Origin: Pegea sp. RAD2-039
Lineage: Eukaryota; Chordata; Thaliacea; Salpida; Salpidae
Assembly: GCA_034620365.1 (NCBI GenBank)
Contig: JAQGEQ010000003.1
Location: forward strand, 496,001-560,000
DNA: 64,000 nt
Direction: 5' to 3'
The stretch's first letter is position 1; the number at the start of each line of letters is the position of its first letter. Of the stretch, positions 50,849 through 61,700 are shown piece after piece. The position numbers and the translations under genes are program-made. Below the pieces are notes generated by a model that saw nothing but the letters and a program-made list of their open reading frames with translations, did not search any database and was not told the DNA's origin.

Positions 50849-51822
50849 CTAGATTAGATTTTTATCTGAACTTAAATTATTCCGGTTGGCTACTAAGATT
50901 ATAGTTAGTGACGTCATTACTTCTTTTTGGTACAATGTAAGACGTTTGAAAACTGAAGGACCATCCGGTGTGTCCTCCGGGGAGTCATCTGAAAATAAAA
51001 TATCTTATTTTAGAAACTCCTTTAAAGGTTGTTTGTTTCATAGAAATTAAATTTACTGAAATAAATTTAGAAACACTGTAATTAGAGTTTTGTTTAATTT
51101 CAATTTCTGAAGGTCACTTGTTAATTTGTTTGGAATTCATTTATGCTCTAAAATCCAAAATATTAAAAAACCATTTTTGATTAAAATCGAATTAAATCTT
51201 ATTAGGCGGCAAATAACTACTTTCATATCTAAACATTCAATTAATTAGTTTTATAATTTAAGATAATTAAAAAACTTTTTACTAATTGCAATTCCGTTTT
51301 ACTCATATTTATAAACAATAATTTTTTTAGTTTTAATTGTAATTAAGCAAGTAACAAAAAATGTTTGATACTTTTAATGTTGGTTAATTTTATTTAAAAC
51401 TGAAGAAAATTGTTTCAAAATAATTTTCTGTTTATGCAAAAATAGTTTTTTTATTAAAAAAACCCAACAGTTCGATTTTTATTGATTTATTAAATTGAAA
51501 ATCAAATAAAAGAAAAATCAAATTAGCGATTTATTCTATTATTTTTTATTTATTTCTATAATAAGTGAACTTACAATAGAATCGATCCTGGCCTAGTGCA
51601 TGAGGGCTGATGGCGTCATCAGAAGTTAATTCCTAAACAAACCGTGTTGACTAAATTGAAATAATTTTAACTTGATGAAAAGACCTTATTGTTGGTGACG
51701 TCAGAGTTTAGGTTGCTTAGTAACGATAGAATATTTTTGTAGCTGTCATCTTCTTCCTCAGCTTTGATAGTGATAGAGTTAAGAAGGATTGAAAGTGAAA
51801 TCCAAAATATTATAAAGATCAT
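50849..51822 (-). CDS. Small secreted acidic protein, candidate peptide precursor
   Basis: Three minus-strand exons: 51822-51685, 51632-51575, 50988-50849 (336 nt, 111 aa), phases 0 and 1 consistent. The N-terminus MIFIIFWISLSILLNSITIK reads as a signal peptide, followed by an acidic start (AEEEDDSYKN). The mature part has YYDSPEDTPDGPSVF followed by a dibasic KR, then LTLYQKEVMTSLTIILVANR. One dibasic site and the small size suggest a processed peptide, but there is no GKR amidation site, no cysteine and no family I recognise. The first donor (AAG|GTCTTT) is weak; GAC|GTCACC 21 nt earlier is also in phase. An acceptor-like CTTTCAG at 51852-51846 leaves a 23-nt leader. A possible poly(A) signal (TTTATT on the plus strand, 50839-50844) lies just past the stop. 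The gene is convergent with V-ATPase G. Confidence 0.55.
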
Positions 51823-51849
51823 GATGCTGAGATGCAAGCTCCGAGCTGA

Positions 51850-52598
51850 AAGTTCTAAATTTTTGATTATTTTTAATTTTAAAACTGAATTTTTAAGTCA
51901 TGTTCATAACATAGAATATCTTAATATATAATCTTAACAATTAATTAATTGTTTGGAACTTAATAAAAGTATAAGACTTTGTTATTTAACAAATAAATAA
52001 ACTTCTAGTTTTTGATATATTAAATAGATAATAAAATCATCTAGCTCAGAATGATTTGAATAAATTCTGCTACACTCTTATATGTTTGAAAAACGTTCAA
52101 TTTTCTTTTTTCCTTTTCAAAATCATCTTTCAAATTACTTTTTCGAGTCTGCTTTGAGTCTATTGTTTTATTTTCTTTACTTATTATATTTGCAACAATT
52201 TTTTTCATTTTGAAATCAAAGAATTAGCGATTGATTATGAATTAAAGTAACAAGTAAAAGTATAATTAATAATCAAAAATTACGATGTACATTTTCAAGA
52301 TTAGGTTGATAAATTATATTACAAAAAAAATAGATTCTTTTGTGGTAGGCTTTTGATAAAATACAACTAACAAAATGTTTAGGAATAATTTATGTTAATA
52401 AATGTATAAATAAATCGATTCCACACCAATGTTTTTATCAAACAATTTCTAAAGCTGTTGCATAAAATCTATCAATTTTTTTAATATTCTGCAACTATAA
52501 TGACGTCATAATAGTCATAGTTTTTGTGAAAAATTACATCATGATCATTTACTGAGCTACAAATAATTCCATATTTGATTTGAACTTTGTTTTTATTA
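51850..52598. other. AT-rich divergent intergenic region
   Basis: Lies between the minus-strand small secreted gene and the plus-strand gene at 52.6 kb, so it should hold both promoters. One TGACGTCA at 52501, about 130 nt upstream of the plus-strand start codon, is the only regulatory-like site seen. Confidence 0.4.
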
Positions 52599-52628
52599 GT
52601 GAGGCAATTAAATAAAGGAATATTTTTA

Positions 52629-55617
52629 ATGACTTTTACATTGTACAGCTCAGATTTGAGTGAAAGTTTGTCTTATAAAGATCACAAGAAGAGACATCAT
52701 GATACTAAAAAATTTATAAAATATGAAAGATCACCTGTAACTATTTATTTTATATTTATTGAAACTATATAACTTACAACATTTCAATTTTAGATGCCGC
52801 ATTTAATTCAAAGTTCTACTGATTTTTCAAAAGCCTTAAAACAACATGGTGACTTTTTAGCAAAAAAAAAGTTCCCAAGTAGATACAAAGATCCAATATC
52901 TCTAGGATTAGGAGCTTTTTATCATATACCTCCTTTACAGTAAGTTGACATTTTCTAATCTCTACAACTTGTTTAAAGCAATTATTTCAAATCTGATAAA
53001 ATGATTTAACTGCTAATTGGCTTTAGTAAGTGGTTTAAAATCAAATTAAATAGATTTGAAAGCAAATCAAACTTTATTGAAATCCTAAAAATGAATTTTA
53101 AACTAATTAAATGTTTAATAGTGATGAAAAACCGATTGTAAGAAGCTCATGGCCAACTCAGCTTCGCCAAACTGGTGTCATAGACAAAAGTAATTTTATA
53201 AATGAATTATTATCTCAAATTTAATCGAAGAGTTTTTGTCAGACTTTTAATTTTATAAATTTTTGCTGCAAAAAACAGATTAGAAATTCGACTGTATGAC
53301 ATATTTACTAAAATGCAAAACATGAAAGTTTGTAACAAACATGTTGATTTTAAAACATTGATACTATAGGCAGCAACATGTTTTGCATGTACAATAAATG
53401 AAAATAGCGTGCGATGTAAAACTTTTGTTCCTACCTCGATTCTGATTAGAAAGGAATTGTTTAAAAAAACATAAAAACTATTTCTTTAACTTCAACCGGA
53501 AAATTATCCCGAAATTTCCGAAAGAATAAATTATTTGATAAAATATAAACAGTTTTCGTTTTACTTCAGAAGATGTCAAAATTGCTCCTGTAGATATAAT
53601 CAAGCAGTATAGATGGACATCAGAGACAAAACGCTCTCAAAAAGGAAATCAACTCTTACAATGTAATCATCCTATTCAACCTAATTTGAATAATGCTTCA
53701 AATGGGGGGGAGGTACTTTCAATTTCTTGGAAGTTTTCCAATTTTATGAAGTTTTTGAACATATGGTTATAGATTACCTATGCACCTCGAAGTCATGATG
53801 AAAAAGCTGAAGACTGGGATAAGTGGAAGACATTATGGTCGAAAATGAAACTGAAACCAGCAAAAGATATGTGGGTGGAAGATATATTTGGTCTTAATCC
53901 AATTGTAAGTTTTTATTTTTTTTAATAAATTCATTTAGATGGTTCTTGTTGAGTGAAAACTTTTATTTTCAATCCAAAATAACATTCAAATCAACAGTTG
54001 TTTTATCTGGAGATTAAAATCAATTATTTCAAAATTAGTTTAATTAAATTGTTCAATCTCTTTACAAGCTTAATTCAAAACTATTTTAGTGTAGCAACAC
54101 TCGATTTTCTTTTGTGAATTTCGTTAAAATTTAATTGAAATATTGAGTTCTTTTCGAATTTTTCTGCTTTTTGAAAATAGTAAACTCATTCATAAAATTT
54201 AATTTGTTTTCAAAGTTAATTCTTAATTGTATTAGTTTAATACTACAGACAAACACATGTTCAAACCTGAAAATTCTTTTAAAGATAATTTTGTTAAAAT
54301 GTTCTTAACAATGTGTTACTTTTTAAAAGGATCGATTTATAAATAGAAAGCCATTTTTATGGAGGCAAAAAGAAAAAGCATTAAAAGCCACAACAAAAAA
54401 TTCGATTGGAAACAAAGTTAATTACCAGTAAGTTCCATTTCTTACTTAGAAGCTCCACCTCGTCAATATCACCTAGTTTGTTATGGTCACTTTTCTACTG
54501 TTATAAATGTTTAAAACCATTTTTTTTCTTTGTTTTTTGATAAATGTTTTTAATAAATATTTCTATAAAAGTTTAATGAACACTTTTGTGATTAATATAG
54601 AATATCAGGTAGTTAATATTTTCAGCAAATAATTTTTACTTTTCATTTGATTTTATCTCTGTGACTTAATGTTAGATTCCAAAAACTGACAACATTAAAA
54701 GCTACAATTTCTCATAAAAGTTTTATTTTATAAATTTCAAATAGTTTGCTGGCATAAGTTTCATCAAAAAGCTGTTGATAAGTAAAATTACAACAAAAGT
54801 TTAGTGTGAAATAGAAGATATCATCTTCTCTCCTTTTGTTCAAGTCTGCTGGGAATAGCCATCAATTTCACTAAAAACTAATATTTCTGCTTCTGTTGTT
54901 CATAAAAAACAAGAGAAAGCTTTATTAAATCAATAAAATGACATTATAGACATGTCATAGTTAAAAAGCCTAATATTTGTTATATTCCCTTAAGTATTCT
55001 GTATTTATTTTTGCAATCGATTACATTTGCAGATTTCTGAAAAACTATTTTGCTTCAGATTAATAACTTGTAATTTGTTCACTGATTCTAAGACAAGTTT
55101 CTTTGCTGCAGATGCAGAAGCAACAATATGCCTGACTGGCAAGGTAATATTAAGATTTCACAAAAGGAACTCGACTACAATAGATCATTAGAAGATGGAC
55201 ATATGCATTCACAAAATCGAACTTATAGGTTTAAAACTATTCTTTTTACTCCATTTAAAAATTTATGTTCGAATTACAATTTAATCAATAAAATCTTATT
55301 AGTAGTAATTTTTAGTGAATATTCCTTTATTGTCATTTTGTTTATCTTATTACAAATTAGTTTCTTTATTTTTCTATCGATTTTATTATTAAAAAATAAG
55401 AAAATATGTCAATAAGTCAGCTGCTTAGTCAAAAAGTTTCTTAGAAATTATATTTTCTAGAACTTTCCCGATTGATATGGTAAACGACAGAAATTTCATG
55501 AGAAGTCAAATAATAGAACCTACTTCAAGAATTACAAAAATAGTTTATCCAAGTAACCCATTCAAAAGAGTTGAAAGAAAAGCTCTTACACAGCTAAATA
55601 TGCTCAAATACCCCTAA
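52629..55617 (+). CDS. Unrecognised 322-residue protein, possibly ciliary/microtubule-associated
   Basis: Eight exons: 52629-52736, 52794-52939, 53122-53189, 53570-53712, 53773-53904, 54330-54427, 55112-55228, 55461-55617 (969 nt, 322 aa). Phases agree at every junction and both splice sites of each intron are canonical, so the gene is well supported although I cannot name a family. The protein is basic, hydrophilic, rich in Trp, Tyr and Pro, without signal peptide, membrane segment or coiled coil. Short aromatic-proline segments are visible: LGLGAFYHIPPLQ, RSSWPTQLRQTGV, MPDWQGNIKIS, KIVYPSNPFKRVERK. MPDWQGNI is loosely like the PGYxGxI motif of some axonemal microtubule inner proteins, which is only a weak hint. 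The start follows an acceptor (TTTTATTAG, ending 52599) by 29 nt; the next ATG, 52794, is the alternative. Confidence 0.75.
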
Positions 55618-55753
55618 GTTAACTCCCATGTTCTACTATTAAGTTGATTCACTAAAAAGTGGTAAGCCTGTTAAAAAACTTATTAAAAATTGATTTAAAT
55701 TTTATCTATAAAAAGATTAACTTTCTATGCAGCAAATCTTAAATATTCTTAAA

Positions 55754-55759
55754 AATAAA
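55754..55759 (+). terminator. Poly(A) signal of the 52.6-55.6 kb gene
   Basis: AATAAA about 137 nt after the stop, with a second copy (TTGAATAAAG) some 15 nt further on. Confidence 0.5.
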
Positions 55760-55779
55760 GTATATATTGAATAAAGTTG

Positions 55780-56880
55780 TTTATTTTTTAAACAAATTTA
55801 TAAATTATGTAAGCGCAATTTTAAATCCAGTTGTGCAATTAAAAATTCAATAACTTTACTTAAGAATTACAAGAACTTTCATAAAAATTGCAAATGTTTG
55901 ATAAGCTTGTTGTAATTATTTAAAGTAAATTGTTTGTGTAAATAAATTATTCAGTAAATAATTTCTTCTTTAAAAGGATCAAAAGGTAAAATAAGCATTT
56001 TCACATTAAAATATTTAATGATAAAACATCAGTGAGATGATAAAGTAAAGGAAATAAAGAAAAGGTCTCTCTTATGTCAACTCAAATATTTTTCAGTAAA
56101 AATGTCAAAATATGCGTTAGCGTTTTATAATTTCAAAATTTGAAAAATATTTTGTTCATTAATTATCTAAAATTGAAATTTAATTAAAAAAACAGTTTAC
56201 TGTTTAAACAAATAATATTTTATAATAAGACTTTAAGAAACAGACTTTTCAGAATATTTATTGATTAGAGGTAAGTTATTAAAATTTAAATTCGCTATAA
56301 TAGTCACATGACTGCTCTCAAAGGAGTTAACAAAAGCTACTGAAAAGTTATTATACTAAAAGTTGAAAAAACCAATAGTCAAAACAAAAATTTCGTTGAC
56401 CATCAAAACTGTTTAATTAGAGTCATACTTAATTTTAAACAAAAAATTCTATAAAACTGATGATTATAGTTTTTAACTAGCAAAAAAAGTATACTACAAA
56501 TAATTGTTTTACTGAATAATCTATAAATATTTTTAATTGTAATGACTTTATTTACCAAAAAAAACTGAAAAAATCTCTTGTTATATTCCATGTTTGATTA
56601 TTTGCAAGAGTTCTTACATTTATTCAGAATTTTTATCATTACTATTAATTAAAATACAACTTAATGTTTTTATGACTCCAAATATAATATTTTCAACTCA
56701 AGTTAATACGAAATTCCTACCTTGAAAACGTTTGTAGTCAACAGTGTAATATTAATTGAAGAAGCTTATAGAATAAAGTTTTATTTAAACTCAGAACAAT
56801 AACGATTATTTTAGGCATCTTTTTAACCCCCTTTGTATCTGACAATTAACTTTGTTTAAAATTAGTTTTAATGTCCAAAA
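55780..56880. other. AT-rich intergenic region
   Basis: No exon, RNA gene or repeat recognised. The 62-codon minus frame at 56403-56591 has AT-driven composition. Confidence 0.45.
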
Positions 56881-56883
56881 TTA

Positions 56884-57215
56884 CATGTGCATTTATTTAT
56901 TTCAATAAATGCGAAGGAGGGTGCCTGAAGAGAGCACCTTCCGCTAACACACATTCTCACAAATAACATCTATTAAGTTAGAAATATAGAAAGAAAAAGA
57001 TGTAATACATGGCATTTCAGTAGTTCTCAAAGCATAAAACAATGAACAACTACATAGAATGTTAAAAATATAAGAAAGGGAAAAAATCACAGTTTAGAAA
57101 TGACAATGTTGGCAATGTTATAACGGTTCGACTTCTTCTTGAACAATGCGAGTGATTTTGACATGACAATGTCTGACGGCAACTGGCTCCAAATTATTAG
57201 AAATATCTCAATAAA
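56884..57215 (-). mobile_element. Dispersed repeat copy B (LINE/SINE 3' end-like)
   Basis: On the minus strand the sequence ends GTTAGCGGAAGGTGCTCTC, TTCAGGCACCCTCCTTCGC, ATTTATTGAAATAAATAAA. It matches copy A at 33119-33190 with few differences. The short hairpin plus (AAAT)n tail suggests a retroelement 3' end. Further upstream on the minus strand, about 57212-57140, a short open frame (EPVAVRHCHVKITRIVQEEV, then EPL and stop) may be the remnant of an element ORF. The family is unknown and the left boundary is not defined. Confidence 0.5.
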
Positions 57216-58760
57216 TGCGTTTATAATCTCATTGTGCTAGTAATTTAATTAGATGTTCTATTTAATAACCGTATTTCGCACAATTATTATGCAGCTATTA
57301 CAATTACATGCTGGCAGTTTTTAAGGTTTTATTGTTGGTAACATTAAAACTTAGATTACGTGTTTCAACTTGAATTGCTGTATCGGAAAAGGTAATTCAC
57401 CAGATTTTGATGTTTTGTCAAATATCTATTTTTTTATTTATTTATTATAAAATAGAGCTAAATGTTTAACTTTTATTAAGTGTTTACTGAAAGTATAATG
57501 AAGTAATAATTATTGCAAGTAACTTTAATAAAGTGTATTTTGTAAAACTTTAAAAAAAAGTATTTCAATAAATATATTTTCTACAGTTTTCTTAATTCAA
57601 TTTGCCTTCTATAAAAGTTAATATTTACTATATTTTTATAGAAAATAATCATTAAAAAAATCTTTTGAAATCATTCTTACAACTTTAATCTAGCAAAACA
57701 CAAATTTTAAAGATTTATTGATAAGATTTAGTTAGATATTTTTATTTTTTATCTTAATACATAGATAACTTTTATATCATATTGTATTTTTCTAATTTAG
57801 ATAATAATTGTTTTATATTTTATGTCTATTTAGTGCTATTTTTCAAGTATAGTAACACCTTCTATTCTAAATAACAAATTTTGAGTCTTATTTTACATTT
57901 TTACTTTGTTTTTAACACTTTAGTGTTAAATCATTATTGAATTATATTAAAATCATTTCATTATATAAAACTTTAAACATTTTTCTGATAGTTTAATGGC
58001 TGTAAAGTTTTACTTTTAAACCTTTTAGTTTATTTGAGTTTTTGCTATGACTTAACATATCTATGAATATCATTTTGCTGGCTTGTTGACAAAGCTCAAC
58101 TTTTAATATTTGTTTCTTTTAGTATATTTAATGTCATTTGATAAAAGTTAAATCTTCAAAATAATTTTACAAAAAACTTTATTATTTATCCCTAAGCATG
58201 TATTTTGTAACCATTAAGATAAAAAAATTAATAATAAAGTCAAATTAATAGGTGTCAGCCTCATATATTAAAATAGTTTTTAATAATAAAATATCTACCA
58301 GATAAGTTATTCATATACTTTTTTTAGTCTAAGTATTTGTAAACAATAGTAGCTTATTTATAATAGAAAATATTTTTACTTAATATTAAAAAGAAGGTTT
58401 TATTTGGTGAAACTATTTTTTTATATTTTAACTTTAATCATTCCCTTTTAATAAAACAAAGTTAGTTAAAAAATTGACTATTTTTACTAAATTTTATTTC
58501 TAAAACAAAATATCATAATTTTTGGTTTCCAAAATCGTAAATTATTTATTTACTCTATCAATACTTTTGTTTATTCATTTGTTTTTATTTGGTTTTTTAG
58601 ATAAATACATTTCTATTTATATGGATAAAAACAGATTTAATTGTTTAAAACATTTTTTAACAGAAAGTAATTATGATTTTATATATGTTTATATTTGTAT
58701 AGATAATGATATTACTTTTTCAGAATTGTGGTTACAAAAGTTTTTATTAAAATAATTGTA
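57216..58760. other. AT-rich region upstream of GM130 gene
   Basis: No gene recognised. The 77-codon frame at 58522-58755 is AT-biased and ends just before the acceptor that precedes the GM130 start; I treat it as noise. Confidence 0.45.
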
Positions 58761-58769
58761 GAGAATTAA

Positions 58770-61700
58770 ATGCCGAAAAAAAAAGGCTCAAAGGACCATG
58801 CTGCTAAATTAGCAGCTGCAAAAAAAAAGGTAAATCAATTTTCAGAACACTTTTTGAAAAAAATTAAAAAAAAATTACTTTTATTTTTAGCTTCGTCAAT
58901 TTAATCAAAATAAAAAGAAACAGAATGAAATAAAGGTAAACTTGTTATTGTTGATGTAAATACTTGTTACTTGAATTACTGTTTGTTATCAGGTAAAAGA
59001 TTCAAAGATTAAAAAAGCTGAATTTGATAAAGATAAGGATTTAGATGTTGTTGATGATAAGAAGAAAGATGTTGTAGAAAATACTCCTGTTGAAGCTGTT
59101 GTTAAGTTTATTGATGAACAAAATAATAGAAGTGAATGTACTGATGTAGTGTCTTCATTGATTCGAAATAATTTTGCTGAGATTTCACCAAAAGAAATCG
59201 AACAAGAAGAAAGTCGACAAGAAGAAAGTCAACAAGAAGAAAGTCAACAAGAAGAAAGTCAACAAGTAGAAAGTCAACAAGCAGAAAGTCAACAAGAAGA
59301 AAGTCAACAAGAAGAAAGTAAACAAGAAGAAAGTAAACAAGAAGAAAGTAAACAAGAAGAAAGTCAACAAGTAGAAAGTCAACAAGAAGAAAGTCAACAA
59401 GTAGAAAGTCAACAAGTAGAAAGTCAACAAGTAGAAAGTCAACAAGAAGAAAGTCAACAAGAAGAAAGTCAACCAGAAGAAAGTCAACAAGCAGAAAGTC
59501 AACAAGAAGAAAGTCAACAAGAAGAAAATCAGCAAGAAGAAAGTCAAGAAAAAGAGAAACTTTTAATGAATGGTTCACAATCTGTAAATGGAACAGAAGA
59601 AGTAATTGATAATTAGTTTCTTCATCTCAAATTACTTGTAGTACTTAAAGTCTTGTAAAAGTAACTAATAAACAAACCAATCTTTTATTTGTTCTATTTT
59701 ACAGATTGAAAAAGGATTTGGAATTGTTTCTCACATCAGGTAAGAATAAATTAAAATAAAAAGTTGCGATGAAAAATATTCTTTTCAGCACTTCATCAAC
59801 TACAGAAAATTTGATTCAAATTTCAACAAAACTGAATCATTTAGCCGAAGAAGCCAAATCAGTAACCTCACAAGAATCAATTCTGCTTGAAAATGATTTT
59901 ACCAAACAACTACAGGTAGATGTAGTTTGAAATAGTCGAGAAATTACTCATTAGTTTATATGAAGGAAAGAAACCAGGAATTGGCTGCAAATGTGACGAA
60001 ATTAAATGAAGAAAAACTACAATTGTCTAAACAAGTTGAAATTATTCAACAACAAACCTCTAATATACAAGCGTCTCTGCAACAAGTACATCAATTTTGT
60101 TGTTTATTTTATAATTTGAAATGTTTACTTTTAAAGGAAAAGCAACAATTATACACAAAAACTGCGAATGAACAAGCAGCATATCAGCAACAACTACAAG
60201 TACTTAGTCAGCAGTTTTGATTGTTACTTACAAACAACCTTCTTCAGGTACAAATGCATACAATCGGTTTGTTAGTTGCTGAAAAACAAGAACTCCAACA
60301 CCAGCTACATGAAAAGAGTCTGATTGCAAATCAGCATCAAATTGCGAAGCAAAGATCACAAGATGAGTTGAAAGACATAAAATTAAATTATCAAAGTCTA
60401 CAGCGGGATAATAAATCAAAAATTAATGAGATTGCTTCACTTGAAAAGGTTGTTGTTGTTGATGATGTTGTTGATGTTATTTGAATATTATTTGATCAGC
60501 TTCATCAAAATCTTCAAGAAGAGAAACGTTTTCTCATCTCAAAAGTTGACAAACTGCAAAATGAAGATCATGAAACCCGTTTACGATGCGGAGAATTAAA
60601 AGAACAACTTTCTGTGAAAGTAAAAGATGATTTTCAAATTAAAACTTTTATCTAAAAATGTAACTTGATATGGACTAGCAACTGCCAATAATCTTCTAAT
60701 AATTATTATTGATTAAGCTTCAGCGGTTGTTGAAGACATTGCTGCTGGCAACTTAGATTCCTTGAAAAGATTTTGACATCTTAATTAAGAATTGACAGAG
60801 ACATCAGACAAAACTCCATTTAGAAGAAGAAAGCTTTTTTGATTGAAGTATCTGCCAGGTCATGATCAATTCTAAATTTTGCAGGAACAAAAATGTGATC
60901 AGTTAACCAATCAGCTTGAAGATCTGAATGAAAAACTAGGAATGGCAGAAGTTCTTCTACAACAGGTTTTACATCAAATAAACAAACATGATTTTGATTT
61001 GTTGTTATTGTAGCTATCAACAAATGAGCAGGAAGCAGAATCAACTTCAAATCATTTATCTGAATTAGAACAACTCCGTGAAGAACGTCAACTGCTGAAT
61101 GCGAAGCTTGTAGAGGTTAAAGTCACATTAGATTTGGTATTAACTTGTTTCTATAGCAACCCAACTCAGCTTACTGACATGCATGAGTAACTGACAGGCA
61201 TGGGTAGTTCCCTAATCTGTTACTAACCATCTGAAAATCATTTTGATTAAATCAAATGATGTGATTGGACGGATGGATGTTCTTGGATACCCTAAAGTTG
61301 TTTGATATTTTAAAACAGACTTGAATTTGATGTTCTGTTTTTCTGCTGTATACTTGACATTAGTAAAATTTTGTTTTTAGTATCAGCAAGCTTTTGAGCA
61401 TCTTACTAATGAAAGAGAACAATTATCAAAGCAATACGAGGAAGTAAATGAACAGATGAAGAAGCAAGTCTCCCAACTTCTTCAAGAGGTCGAATACAAT
61501 TTTTAGTGGGCCAATTTCGTAAACGACCATTTTGTATGAAGGTTGAATTGCTGGAAAAAGAGCGAAATAATTTGATCAAAAATCAGAAAGAATTGAACAA
61601 AAAAATCAGTGAAATGGAAACGACAAAGTCATTGGTGATTGATGAAGATCAGAATGAAAGAAAAGAAGACCTCCAAAAAGAGGTGGATCAGTTAAAAGAA

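Noticed and set aside
58522-58755. 77-codon open frame before GM130
   Set aside because: Very Phe/Leu/Ile-rich AT-type frame, ends before the GM130 acceptor, not joined to any exon.
59108-59578. Minus-strand frames of LLVDF or LLTFF repeats
   Set aside because: Antisense shadow of the coding QQEES repeat in GM130.
59602-59616. Stop codon in GM130 exon 3 suggesting a separate short gene
   Set aside because: A donor GTAATT at 59602 precedes the stop and the next exon continues in phase; both parts match golgin A2 order and the N-terminus KLAAAKKKL is that of GM130.
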